Positions 7,976 to 16,461 are shown, numbered from the stretch's first letter. The stretch is DNA of 37,486 nucleotides from Lysobacterales bacterium (GCA_026996795.1 JALWKC010000224.1:1-37486), one strand, 5' to 3'. Numbers and translations are program-made. The notes: generated by a model from the letters alone, not told the origin.

Positions 7976-8623
7976 ATGAACACAATCAGAAAAAAACCAC
8001 CCGTCACAATAAAAGCCCTGCTGCTGGGTGTCGGCTGTTTATGGTGTGTGCTGGTTGATGCCATTGAGGCCGGAAAGCCGACCACACCATCACCCACGCA
8101 CCAGCCCGCACCCCCGGCCACAGAACATCCGATTCAGGGCGGGGATGACCACCCCCTCCCGGGGGTTAAACAATCCCGCCCTGCGCCGCGTTGGGAACAA
8201 CTGACGCCCGAGCAGAAAAAAGCGCTGCAACCCTTTGCCCAACGCTGGAACCGCATACCGCCGGGTAAACGGTTGCGCTGGCTGGGGCGTGTGGAAAAAT
8301 GGGCGTCCATGAGCCCACAGGAACGCAAGCAGGTTCGCCGCATGATTCAGCGTCTGAAAAAACTGCCGCCTGCAAAACGGCGCCAATTGCGAAAACGCCT
8401 GCGGGCCTTTGTCGCCTTGTCTCCCAAAGAACGCCAGCGATTGATCAAAAACTGGCAGCGTTTTCAGCACTTGCCAGTCGAAAAACGCCGCGCCTTGCGG
8501 CGTGAATTTGAGAAAAAACGCGCCAATCAACGCGCCGAGCCACAGACTGGCCCTGTGGCGACGAAAGGCACACCATCGGCTGAGGAAACTCAGGCTACAA
8601 TAATGGACACTCCGGAAAACTGA
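7976..8623 (+). CDS. Secreted basic DUF3106-like protein
   Basis: 215 residues with an N-terminal hydrophobic signal or anchor (about 12-30), a Pro/Thr-rich spacer, and a strongly basic helical region. That region repeats a phrase of the type 'W..L.P.qk..L..f...w..lpp.kR..wl' (WEQLTPEQKKAL, WASMSPQERKQV, FVALSPKERQRL, FQHLPVEKRRAL). This repeated pattern is typical of the DUF3106 family, whose function is unknown and whose genes often follow an ECF sigma gene. The last ~35 residues are low-complexity. Spacing from the upstream gene is 36 nt, consistent with one operon. Confidence 0.8.
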   Translation: MNTIRKKPPVTIKALLLGVGCLWCVLVDAIEAGKPTTPSPTHQPAPPATEHPIQGGDDHPLPGVKQSRPAPRWEQLTPEQKKALQPFAQRWNRIPPGKRLRWLGRVEKWASMSPQERKQVRRMIQRLKKLPPAKRRQLRKRLRAFVALSPKERQRLIKNWQRFQHLPVEKRRALRREFEKKRANQRAEPQTGPVATKGTPSAEETQATIMDTPEN

Positions 8624-8649
8624 TCCTTATTTATTGACCGCCTCTGCCC

Positions 8650-8943
8650 ATGAAACCCGCCAAACCCCTTGACCCAACCCTGAAGCAAACCCTCACCTTG
8701 TCACCTGCCGTGCATTGCGCCGATCTGGATGACAGCGCGGTGCTGCTGGACAGCGAAAAAGGGCTGTACTTTTCGGTCAACGAAACCGGCGCTGCTATTG
8801 TGCGTGGTTTGCAGGCAGGCGAAAACCCACAGCAGATTATTGGCCGATTAATGGCTGAGTTTGAATGCAGCGAAGAACAGGCCAGGCAGGACACGCTGGC
8901 CTTTCTGGATGCCTTACAACGGGCCGGGCTCACCGGCGAGTGA
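8650..8943 (+). CDS. Stand-alone PqqD-like (RiPP recognition element) protein
   Basis: 97 residues showing the PqqD pattern: a beta-rich half with DDSAVLLDSEKGLYFSVNE and then helices (AAIVRGLQAG, IIGRLMAEFECSEEQARQDT). PqqD-type domains bind leader peptides of ribosomally made modified peptides for a radical-SAM or other partner. No radical-SAM, cyclase or precursor peptide gene is adjacent, so the role here is open. The start has no strong ribosome site, so it may depend on the upstream gene 26 nt away. It converges with the M48 protease gene. Confidence 0.8.
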   Translation: MKPAKPLDPTLKQTLTLSPAVHCADLDDSAVLLDSEKGLYFSVNETGAAIVRGLQAGENPQQIIGRLMAEFECSEEQARQDTLAFLDALQRAGLTGE

Positions 8944-8982
8944 TACGGCCAGAAGCTCACGCCTGGCCGTGTTTAAAATTTA

Positions 8983-9816
8983 TTAGCTTGAGTGCCGTCG
9001 TTGTGGTGCCGGGGGATGGCAGCGAGGCCGCCGGCCCTGTTGATGGGCTTTCTGCATTAATTGCAGGGCCTGCGGCAGGCGTTGTTGCAGTTTTTTGATG
9101 CGATTGGCTGGTTCCGGGTGGGTGGACAGGAACTGCGGCGGGCGGCGCCCTTTGCTGGCCGCGTCCATGTTTTTCCATAAAGCCACGCTCTGGCGCGGAT
9201 CAAAACCGGCACTGGCCATCAAATCCAGGCCGTACACATCGGCCTCGGTTTCGTGGGTGCGGGAGAAAGGCAGCAAAACGCCCACCTGGGCACCCAGCCC
9301 AAGGGCCGACATCAACGCGCGCTGTTTGCCCGGGTTGGTCATTTTGCGTTGCGATATTTCATTGGCCACCTGCAGGGCCACTTGCGCCCCCAGTGTCTGG
9401 GACACGCGTTCGGCGCCGTGGCGTGCCAGCACGTGGGCCACTTCGTGGCCTAACACTGCGGCCAACTGGTTGGGCGTTTTGGCCACTTTCAACAGGCCGG
9501 TGTGCACCCCGATCTTGCCCCCGGGCAAGGCAAACGCGTTGGCGCTGTCGTCTTCGAACACCACCACCTCCCAAGGTTGCTGACGCCATTTTTGCGGCAG
9601 TTGCTGAATAATGGCACTGGCCACGCAACGCACGTAGGCATTGGCGGCCGGGTCGTGAGAGACTTTGCGGGATGTTTTCAGCTGCTGGAAGGACGCAATG
9701 CCCATCTGGTTCATCTGCTGATCGCCCACAATAATAAACTGCTTGCGGCCGGTGGGCGACGTGCTGCACGCCGCCAGCGTTATCGCAATCAAAACCGAAA
9801 ATAACCATTTTTTCAT
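8983..9816 (-). CDS. M48-family zinc metalloprotease lipoprotein (YcaL/LoiP-like)
   Basis: 277 residues. The start is the ATG at 9814-9816, which follows an AGGAGG site and opens a lipoprotein signal ending in LAAC (lipidated Cys17). A further-upstream ATG at 9870 would destroy this signal. Zinc ligands are the HEVAH motif (His124, Glu125, His128) and Glu191 in HETEAD. The closing STHPEPANRI segment is typical of M48 enzymes that act on misfolded outer-membrane proteins in the periplasm. It lies 54 nt downstream of relA on the same strand. The family call is firm; the exact orthologue is not. Confidence 0.92.
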   Translation of the reverse strand: MKKWLFSVLIAITLAACSTSPTGRKQFIIVGDQQMNQMGIASFQQLKTSRKVSHDPAANAYVRCVASAIIQQLPQKWRQQPWEVVVFEDDSANAFALPGGKIGVHTGLLKVAKTPNQLAAVLGHEVAHVLARHGAERVSQTLGAQVALQVANEISQRKMTNPGKQRALMSALGLGAQVGVLLPFSRTHETEADVYGLDLMASAGFDPRQSVALWKNMDAASKGRRPPQFLSTHPEPANRIKKLQQRLPQALQLMQKAHQQGRRPRCHPPAPQRRHSS

Positions 9817-9870
9817 AGCGGGCCTCCTGCGGGGTGGGTTGACCTGCCAAGTGTATAACGAATGGCCCAA

Positions 9871-12051
9871 TCAAGCCAAGCGATGGACTTCCAGTAAGTG
9901 TTCGATGCTGCTGACGCGATTGAGAATGGCGCTGAGGTGATCGAAATCACGGATGCGGATGGCCACCTGCATCCGGTTCAGGCCGCTGTCGGGGTCGTGC
10001 TCGGTATGGAAGTATTCGATGTTGGCCTGCTGATTGGCGAGCACGGCGCTGAGGTCCTTGATAAAACTTTTCCGGTCCAGCGCGGTGATGCTGAGGGTGA
10101 CGGGGATGGCGCTGCTGTGATCGCTGTTCCAGCGCACCGGAATGTGGCGACCGGGCTGCTCACTGATGAGCCGCACAAAGTTGTCGCAGTCGGCCCGGTG
10201 CACGCTGATACCACGCCCGCGGGTAATGAATCCGCCCACCGCATCGCCCGGGATTGGCGCGCAGCACTGGGCCGGGGTGGCCAGCACATTGGCCAGTCCG
10301 TCCACCACAAATCGGTCATTACCGGCGGCACGGTGTCCTTCGCTCACCGGTGGCGTCGTGACTTTCAACGGGCTTTTGTGTGCAGGCCGCACCTGTTCCT
10401 CGGCCAGGCGCAAAAACTGGTTCAGTGACACGTCGCCGGTGGCGATCATGGCATACAGCTTGTCTTCGTGCTTGAGGTTGAAGCGTGGCAACAGGGCCTT
10501 GATGTCCACGTCGGACAGGGCAAATTTTTTCAGCTCTTTTTCCAGCATGTCCTTGCCGGCGGCCAGGTTTTGTTCAAAGTCGCGTTCGCGAAACCAGTGC
10601 CGCACCTTGGCGCGGGCGCGACCGCTTTTCAGGTAGCCGGCCTGTTCACTGAGCCAGTCGCGGCTGGGCTGGGCTTCCTTGCCGGTGAGTATTTCCACCC
10701 GGTCGCCGGTTTCCAGCTGGTGGGTCAGGGGCACAATGCGCCCGTTGACCTTGGCGCCCCGGCAACGGTGGCCCACTTCGGTGTGCACGTGGTAGGCAAA
10801 ATCCACCACGGTGGCGCCGGCTGGCAGGTCGATCACGTCGCCGCCAGGGGTAAACACGTAAATGCGTTCGTCTTCGGTTTCGGCCTGGAACTGTTCCAGC
10901 AGGTTGTCATCACCGGATTCACTGGCGGCCAACAGCTGCCGCATCCAGTTGACCTTGTTGTCAAAGCCCGGGTCCTGCCGGCTGCCGTCCTTGTAACGCC
11001 AGTGCGCGGCCACGCCCAGCTCGGCGTGTTCGTGCATTTCCCAGGTGCGTATCTGGACTTCCAGGGTCTTGCCCTGCGGGCCGATGACCACCGTGTGCAG
11101 GGACTGGTACATATTGCCCTTGGGGGTGGCAATGTAGTCGTCGAATTCACGCGGGATGTGTTTCCACAGGGAATGCACAAAGCCCAGTACCGCGTAGCAG
11201 TCCGTCACGGTGTTGGTCAATACGCGGATGGCGCGCACATCATACAGGCCTTCGAAGGTAAGGTTCTTGCGCTGCATTTTCTTGTAAATGCTGTAGATGT
11301 GCTTGGGTCGGCCGGCAATGTCGGCGGTGATGCCCACTTCGTCCAGTTTGGCCTTTAACTGGGCGGTGCACTGGGCGATAAAGGCTTCGCGGTCGGCACG
11401 GCGTTCGGCCAGCAGGCTGGCGATTTCGCGGTATTTTTCCGGCTCCAGGTAGCGAAAGACCAGGTCTTCCAGCTCCCATTTGACTTGCCACACGCCAAGG
11501 CGGTTGGCCAATGGCGCGTGCAGGGTCATGGTGGCCTGTCCCAGCAGGCGACGTGTTTGCTCATCGAAGCCGGCCGCGGCACGCAGCAACACCAGTTGAT
11601 CGGCCAGCAGAATCAGCACCAGACGCACGTCCTTGATCATGGCGAACAGCAAACGACGCAAACTTTCGGCATCGCCACTGCTGGCTTTGGCGCCATTGAG
11701 CCACTCCAGTTGGGAAACCCGCTGCAACTCCACCAGCAGAAACCGCACCTTGTCAGAAAAATCTGTCAGCTCAGGAAGGGTCTCAGTGCCGGACTCTTCA
11801 GCCAGTGTGCCCAACCGCCAGGCGTGAAAAAGCAGCGCCGCCGTGATGACTTCGTCATCGGCACGCAATTGCGACAAGACATTCAATTGCTGTATAAGGT
11901 GATTTTCGGAAGTGAATTGCCGAAAAGGCAAATCCGGTGTCACGGCCTGGCACAGTTGCAGCGCGCGTTTAATGCTGTCGTGCCGCTCTGGTGGGTAAGC
12001 GGAGTGATGAGAAGCCCACCATGCCTGAAGGTCGCCGCTTTTCGGGTTCAT
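9871..12051 (-). CDS. relA: GTP pyrophosphokinase RelA (monofunctional (p)ppGpp synthetase)
   Basis: 726 residues from the ATG at 12049-12051. Order: degenerate HD domain, synthetase domain, TGS domain (IYVFTPGGDVIDLPAGATV), helical and zinc-finger region (QCCAPIPGD, HRADCDNF) and a C-terminal ACT domain. In place of the catalytic HD pair there is FHAWRLG near residue 70, so hydrolase activity should be absent. The synthetase loop reads EFDD near 302-305, the ExDD signature of monofunctional RelA, versus RxKD in bifunctional SpoT/Rel. It makes (p)ppGpp from GTP/GDP and ATP on stalled ribosomes. The start lies only 22 nt after the 3' end of rnpB and has no obvious Shine-Dalgarno. A start at 12111 would lie inside rnpB and is rejected. 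Confidence 0.95.
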   Translation of the reverse strand: MNPKSGDLQAWWASHHSAYPPERHDSIKRALQLCQAVTPDLPFRQFTSENHLIQQLNVLSQLRADDEVITAALLFHAWRLGTLAEESGTETLPELTDFSDKVRFLLVELQRVSQLEWLNGAKASSGDAESLRRLLFAMIKDVRLVLILLADQLVLLRAAAGFDEQTRRLLGQATMTLHAPLANRLGVWQVKWELEDLVFRYLEPEKYREIASLLAERRADREAFIAQCTAQLKAKLDEVGITADIAGRPKHIYSIYKKMQRKNLTFEGLYDVRAIRVLTNTVTDCYAVLGFVHSLWKHIPREFDDYIATPKGNMYQSLHTVVIGPQGKTLEVQIRTWEMHEHAELGVAAHWRYKDGSRQDPGFDNKVNWMRQLLAASESGDDNLLEQFQAETEDERIYVFTPGGDVIDLPAGATVVDFAYHVHTEVGHRCRGAKVNGRIVPLTHQLETGDRVEILTGKEAQPSRDWLSEQAGYLKSGRARAKVRHWFRERDFEQNLAAGKDMLEKELKKFALSDVDIKALLPRFNLKHEDKLYAMIATGDVSLNQFLRLAEEQVRPAHKSPLKVTTPPVSEGHRAAGNDRFVVDGLANVLATPAQCCAPIPGDAVGGFITRGRGISVHRADCDNFVRLISEQPGRHIPVRWNSDHSSAIPVTLSITALDRKSFIKDLSAVLANQQANIEYFHTEHDPDSGLNRMQVAIRIRDFDHLSAILNRVSSIEHLLEVHRLA

Positions 12052-12073
12052 TGTCGGGGAAATAAAATAACTG

Positions 12074-12454
<381 letters not shown>

Positions 12455-12465
12455 AGTGAACCTTT

Positions 12466-12493
12466 ATTGTGGGGCCAAAAGCGAGAAAATCAA
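12466..12493 (-). promoter_or_regulatory. Candidate sigma-70 promoter of rnpB
   Basis: On the minus strand, TTGATT (12493-12488) and CACAAT (12471-12466) are separated by 16 nt. Transcription would begin a few bases before the predicted RNA 5' end near 12454. The -10 matches 4 of 6 positions. Support is positional. Confidence 0.5.
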
Positions 12494-12560
12494 GCCTTTT
12501 CTGCCTCTTTGGGCAGCGACCTGAAAGAGCTGGCAAGAACACCTTGGCAAAGGGCTGAAC

Positions 12561-13424
12561 CTAAGCCTCGTCCTCCCCCCAGCGGCGGGAATCGGCTTCG
12601 GCAGAAAGGGGCGCAAACTGAAACAGGCTCACCCCCACCGGGTCAAAAGTGCCAGCGGCCACCGGCAGCTCGTGGCTTTCAAGCAGTTGGCGGTATTCCC
12701 GGTAATGCTTTTCCATGAGTGATTTGACTTCTTGCTGAACCTCGGCCCTTTTCTCTGGGGAAATCTGGGTGGAGTAGATAATACGCTGAGCCAGTCTGTC
12801 GGTAAAATTCTCTATTTCCAGGTTGGTCAAGCTGGTTTCCACAAGCATACTGAAGGTGTTGGTCACAAAAGAAAATATATCGATGGCATTTTCGCCTCTC
12901 ACAAACGTTTTGCTGATCAGCAACACATTATCACCGTGGTCCTCAACGGCCCCGCGCCTTTGCAGCTCCTTGAGCACGGCTGCCGGGGAGTACTCTCCTT
13001 TGGCATAACGGTTGCACACTGAATCAAAAGATGGCGCCGGGCCCTTTCGGGGGATCTTGCCATCGGGGTAATGCCTGGCTGCCACACGCCCCAATTCAGA
13101 GAGAATGACAACCAACTTGTTTCTTTTGGTTTGCCCCGCCATTCGTTCACCATGAAGGTAGGCGCTGACATGGCGGCGGTCCATGCCGGAACGCAAGGAC
13201 AGTTCCGCAATCGACATGTGTGGGTTTTCTTCCAGCAGGCTTTCCAGAATACCTTCTCTGTATGTCTTGACAAAATCCTGTGGCGACTTGTCCAGTACCT
13301 GCATCAAACGCGCCAAAGCCTTGGCAAAGACTTTTTTTGCCCGCTGGTAGCGACGCTCCAGAGTGTCGGCGGCAGAAGGTGTTGGCGACATAGAGGGCGA
13401 AGGTTTGGCGGAGGGATGTTTCAT
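12561..13424 (-). CDS. HTH-containing protein, DUF6502-like (downstream copy of a tandem pair)
   Basis: 287 residues starting at an ATG with GGAAAG 3 nt upstream. A Pro/Ser-rich tail and helices precede a helix-turn-helix-like segment (MSIAELSLRSGMDRRHVSAYL, split about 73-93). Later come a conserved VCNRYAKGEYSPAAVLKEL block and the signature ending TFDPVGVSLFQFAPL...DSRRWGEDEA. This architecture fits the family I know as DUF6502, of unknown function and probably DNA-binding. It is a clear paralogue of the next gene upstream (shared IIYSTQI, GVSLFQFAPL, DSR.WG), with higher GC. It sits directly upstream of rnpB on the same strand. Confidence 0.8.
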   Translation of the reverse strand: MKHPSAKPSPSMSPTPSAADTLERRYQRAKKVFAKALARLMQVLDKSPQDFVKTYREGILESLLEENPHMSIAELSLRSGMDRRHVSAYLHGERMAGQTKRNKLVVILSELGRVAARHYPDGKIPRKGPAPSFDSVCNRYAKGEYSPAAVLKELQRRGAVEDHGDNVLLISKTFVRGENAIDIFSFVTNTFSMLVETSLTNLEIENFTDRLAQRIIYSTQISPEKRAEVQQEVKSLMEKHYREYRQLLESHELPVAAGTFDPVGVSLFQFAPLSAEADSRRWGEDEA

Positions 13425-13518
13425 GGGCTTTCCAAAGACGGGGCAATAAAATCAGTAACACACCTCAGGACGCCGGAACTGGTAGTCCGACTATGAGGAA
13501 CCAAACTAACGGTAGGCA

Positions 13519-14352
13519 TTAAGTTTCATCGCCCCAATGACGGCTATCAGTTTGTGCGGGAAGCGGGGCAAATTGAAATAAACTCACCCCGATAGGCTCA
13601 AAGGTTCCAACAGAAACTGGTGCTTCATATTTTTCAAGCACGCAATGAATTTCCTGATATGCGCTTAATAAAACGGCCTTAATTTCGGCATTGGCCTTAG
13701 TTTTGTTTTCAAATGGGATCTGAGTTGAGTAAATAACACGTTGAAAACAACGATTTTGCTTTTCCTTTGTGTTCCGATTATGCAAAGCTGTTTGTGTCAG
13801 CTGATCAATATTCCACGTGATTAGTTCCAAAAATTCCACGGCATCCTCACGGATGGAAGGGTAACTGTGGACAAGCTCAATCTGATCTCCGTGGTCAATA
13901 ACATTCCCCAATCGGACTAACTCTTTGAGTATCCCTCCCGGGCTAAAATCTCCATTAGCGTAGTTGATACAAATCTGGTCAAAGCTCAAGCGGCCTCTGC
14001 GAGGAATCCATCCAGAGTTAAACCGTTGTTTTTTTAACCGATCTAACTCCCCCAGTATCATTGCCAGTTTATTTCTTTTTTCTCGCTCTTTTATTTGCTT
14101 TTCGTTCAAATACTGGCTTACTTGTCTTCGATCAACTCCGGTCCTCATGGAAATTTCGCTAATTGGCATCCTAGGGTGTGACTGTAGCAATGCGTCAATT
14201 AAACCCATCTTATATGCTGAAATAAACTCGAGTGAAGGCTTATCTATCACTCCAACTAACCGGGCGACCACTTGACCTAAGCTTCGTAATGACTCGTTTA
14301 TAGCGGTTTTGCGTTTCAAACTGGCCACTGTGCCCGAATGCTTGGCTCCCAA
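13519..14352 (-). CDS. DUF6502-like paralogue with abnormal 5' end (TTG start or N-terminal frameshift)
   Basis: Uninterrupted frame of about 277 codons opening at a TTG at 14350-14352, with no in-frame ATG for the first ~48 codons. It repeats the downstream paralogue's layout: HTH-like region ISEISMRTGVDRRQVSQYL, INYANGDFSPGGILKEL and the ending GVSLFQFAPL...DSRHWGDET. An ATG at 14372-14374 has a GGAAAG site, and its first codons (MKQRTQK) resemble MKHPSAK of the paralogue, but it is one base out of frame. The natural reading is a +1 shift in the intervening AAAAGGTTGGG, either a real mutation, a sequencing error or recoding. Codon use is AT-richer than in neighbours, suggesting different ancestry. 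Confidence 0.75.
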   Translation of the reverse strand: MGAKHSGTVASLKRKTAINESLRSLGQVVARLVGVIDKPSLEFISAYKMGLIDALLQSHPRMPISEISMRTGVDRRQVSQYLNEKQIKEREKRNKLAMILGELDRLKKQRFNSGWIPRRGRLSFDQICINYANGDFSPGGILKELVRLGNVIDHGDQIELVHSYPSIREDAVEFLELITWNIDQLTQTALHNRNTKEKQNRCFQRVIYSTQIPFENKTKANAEIKAVLLSAYQEIHCVLEKYEAPVSVGTFEPIGVSLFQFAPLPAQTDSRHWGDET

Positions 14353-14514
14353 CCTTTTGGGTTCTTTGTTTCATTGCGAACTTTCCATTCCTTTAAGTTA
14401 ACAAACATTAAATACCAGAATCACATACATATCGCAAGCAAACGTATCGTTTTACGTGGTTGCTTTGCCCTATTTGACACCTTCTGCGAACCAAATAAGG
14501 CAAAGCACATAAAT

Positions 14515-14745
14515 TTAGAACAAGTTCCACCAAAAATTGGCAATTTCGCATGATTGACTTTTATTATCTGTACCGGCCTGCTCCACTTTAGAGTCCGTGC
14601 CAGCTTGCTCCACTTTAGAATCCGTGCCAGCCTGTTCAACCTTTTGTATCAAGCAAGCTTCAGTATTTCCACCAAACCAACCGGCTTGTGCGGTGGGGGC
14701 AATGGCAAACAGGGCGATGGCGGTGATGGTGATGACTTTTTTCAT
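14515..14745 (-). CDS. Small secreted peptide with three 9-residue repeats
   Basis: 76 codons from an ATG with AGAGGAAAC upstream. A clean Sec signal peptide (MKKVITITAIALFAIAPTAQA) ends at residue 21. The mature part of about 55 residues starts GWFGG, contains KVEQAGTDS, KVEQAGTDS and KVEQAGTDN back to back, and ends in an aromatic NFWWNLF. There are two cysteines, one near the mature start (EACLIQ) and one after the repeats (SQSCEIA). I recognise no family. It is followed by AT-rich DNA before the HTH gene, and could be a bacteriocin-like, adhesion or envelope-stress peptide; no evidence picks one. Confidence 0.7.
   Translation of the reverse strand: MKKVITITAIALFAIAPTAQAGWFGGNTEACLIQKVEQAGTDSKVEQAGTDSKVEQAGTDNKSQSCEIANFWWNLF
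14564..14644. repeat. 27-bp tandem repeat, three copies
   Basis: Three consecutive 27-bp units (14564-14590, 14591-14617, 14618-14644) differ at a few positions each and encode the 9-residue repeats of the small secreted peptide. The reading frame is kept by the unit length. Confidence 0.9.
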
Positions 14746-14878
14746 GGGTGTTTCCTCTGTGTTGTGAACAAATGATGGGGTGATGGGGCCAGCCGGGGCT
14801 GGCTGTGCGATGGTTTGGGGAGCGGGTCAGGCGCTTGGGCAAAAGCCCGAATGCCTCGTGCAGCCCCCCTGCGCGCGA

Positions 14879-14898
14879 GTCATACACAAATGTATGAC
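14879..14898. promoter_or_regulatory. Perfect 8+8 palindrome, operator-like
   Basis: GTCATACA, CAAA, TGTATGAC. It lies in the 363-bp divergent gap (14746-15108) between the small secreted peptide and the flavin oxidase. Length and spacing suit a dimeric repressor. The same gap also has a GCCAGCC/GGCTGGC hairpin at 14788-14803 and a CACACGCC/GGCGTGTG pair at 15021-15059, and no gene I can support. Confidence 0.45.
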
Positions 14899-15108
14899 CG
14901 CACCTGTTGTATAGCACAGGCCGGGCGCGGCGACAATAAGGTGAGAATAAAAGGTCGGGGTTGCCCGGTAAATTCTGGCCATTTTTTGCTCAAAAGGCCG
15001 CTTTTCGGTCAAGCGGTGAGCACACGCCTTTGCCTGCGGAAAGTTGGCGCTGGCGTGTGGCTCTGTTATTCTCAGGGCAGCAAGCCGATTAATGGAGCGG
15101 TGTTAGCC

Positions 15109-16452
15109 ATGAAGACCAGCAAAAAAGATTCCAAGGGCAAAAGGCCAGCGGCGGCACGCACCGACAGCCAGCGGCGACAACTGCTGGCGGGCCTGGCCTG
15201 CCTGCCTGCGCTGCTGTGGTGGAACAAGGCATCGGCCACCACACCCTTAGTCTGCGATGTGGCGGTGATCGGGGCGGGCGTGTTTGGCAGCTGGATTGCC
15301 TGGCACCTGGCCCAACGTGGGCAGCAGGTGGTACTGGTGGATGCCTATGCACCCGGCAACGGTTTGTCCAGCTCTGGCGGGGACACGCGCGTGATTCGCA
15401 TGGCGTATGGGCCGGATGCCATTTATTCGCGCATGGCGGCGGAATCCCTGACCCAATGGCAGAAGTTGGGGCAGGCACTGGATGCCCGCCACCGGCCATC
15501 CACGCCGCTGTTCCACCCCACCGGCGTTTTGTGGTTGTCGCGCCACCGCAATGGGTATTTTAACCACAGCCTGGACACCCTGCAGGCCCTGGGCATTCCC
15601 ACGCGGGTTTTTGACAGCCCGTCGGCCTTGCAACGGGCCTACCCGCAGATGGACTACCACGGCATTGGCACCGGTTTTCTGGAACCCGGCAGCGGCGCGC
15701 TGGCCGCGCGGCAGTGTGTGCGCGTGGTGGCCGAGGAGGCCATGCGCAACGGCGCACGCTGGTTGCAGGCCACAGCCGCCGCGCCTGAACCGGTGGCCAG
15801 CCAGAAGGGCGAGCGATTGCGCATCCCCTTGCGCACGGCCACCGGCCCTGCGCAGTTGCTGGCCCGTCAGGCCGTGTATGCCTGTGGTGCGTGGCTGCCA
15901 AAAGTGTTTCCGCAGCTGTTGTCCAGGCGCATTGTGCCCACCCGCCAAGAGGTGTTTTATTTGAACCTGAAGGCCGTGTCCGCGCCTCTGGCCGCCCGCT
16001 ATGCGCCGGCTCGCTTTCCGGTATGGGCCGACTTTAATGACGGTGATGTGTTTTACGGCATACCTGATGTGGCCGGGTATGGTTTCAAGATAGCCCATGA
16101 CAAACACGGGCCGGTGATGGACCCGGACACCGCAGATCGCCGCGTCAGTGAGGCGGCTGAACGGGAAATGCGCGCCTACCTGCGCAAACGTTTCCCCGAA
16201 CTGGCCGAAGCCCCATTGGCCAGCGTGCGCGTGTGCCAGTACGAAAACACCTCCAATGGCGATTTTCTGCTGGACCGCCACCCGACCCTGCCCAATGTGT
16301 GGCTGGCCGGAGGCGGTTCCGGACACAGCTTCAAACACGGCCCGGCCGTGGGCCGGTGGATGGCGGAACTGGTCACCGGCGCCCGCACACCCACCCACCC
16401 ACGCTTTACCCTGTCCAGCAAGGACACAACACAAAAACGCGCGGTGATCTAG
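15109..16452 (+). CDS. Tat-exported FAD-dependent oxidoreductase, monomeric sarcosine oxidase-like
   Basis: 447 residues from the ATG at 15109 (GGAG 11 nt upstream). A longer frame reaches back to 14815 but its first 98 codons show no family match and precede the signal peptide. The N terminus has a twin-arginine motif (SQRRQLLAG) and a hydrophobic core, so export of the folded flavoprotein is likely. The dinucleotide fold is VIGAGVFGSWIAWHLAQRG. Near the end, CQYENTSNGDFLLDRHP matches the segment of monomeric sarcosine oxidases with the cysteine that binds FAD covalently (here about Cys376). GGGSGHSFKHGPAVG is the usual closing flavin motif. It would oxidise a secondary or N-methyl amine, yielding H2O2; the substrate is unknown. 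It converges with ccoI, 9 nt apart. Confidence 0.85.
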   Translation: MKTSKKDSKGKRPAAARTDSQRRQLLAGLACLPALLWWNKASATTPLVCDVAVIGAGVFGSWIAWHLAQRGQQVVLVDAYAPGNGLSSSGGDTRVIRMAYGPDAIYSRMAAESLTQWQKLGQALDARHRPSTPLFHPTGVLWLSRHRNGYFNHSLDTLQALGIPTRVFDSPSALQRAYPQMDYHGIGTGFLEPGSGALAARQCVRVVAEEAMRNGARWLQATAAAPEPVASQKGERLRIPLRTATGPAQLLARQAVYACGAWLPKVFPQLLSRRIVPTRQEVFYLNLKAVSAPLAARYAPARFPVWADFNDGDVFYGIPDVAGYGFKIAHDKHGPVMDPDTADRRVSEAAEREMRAYLRKRFPELAEAPLASVRVCQYENTSNGDFLLDRHPTLPNVWLAGGGSGHSFKHGPAVGRWMAELVTGARTPTHPRFTLSSKDTTQKRAVI

Positions 16453-16461
16453 GGAAGTGGT

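Noticed and set aside
10468-11358. 296-codon plus-strand open frame opposite relA
   Set aside because: Antisense shadow of the synthetase and TGS domains; no recognisable motifs or ribosome site.
12501-12516. CTGCC/GGCAG hairpin as terminator of the HTH gene
   Set aside because: Short stem, no U-tract on the minus strand, and it lies just before the rnpB -35.
14564-14644. CRISPR-like array
   Set aside because: The 27-bp units are directly adjacent with no spacers and encode an in-frame peptide repeat.
14815-15108. Extra 98-codon N-terminal part of the flavin oxidase frame
   Set aside because: It precedes the twin-arginine signal, contains the palindrome and hairpins, and has no family similarity.
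15247-16434. 395-codon minus-strand open frame opposite the flavin oxidase
   Set aside because: Antisense shadow: the sense strand has complete catalytic motifs and a signal peptide, the antisense none.
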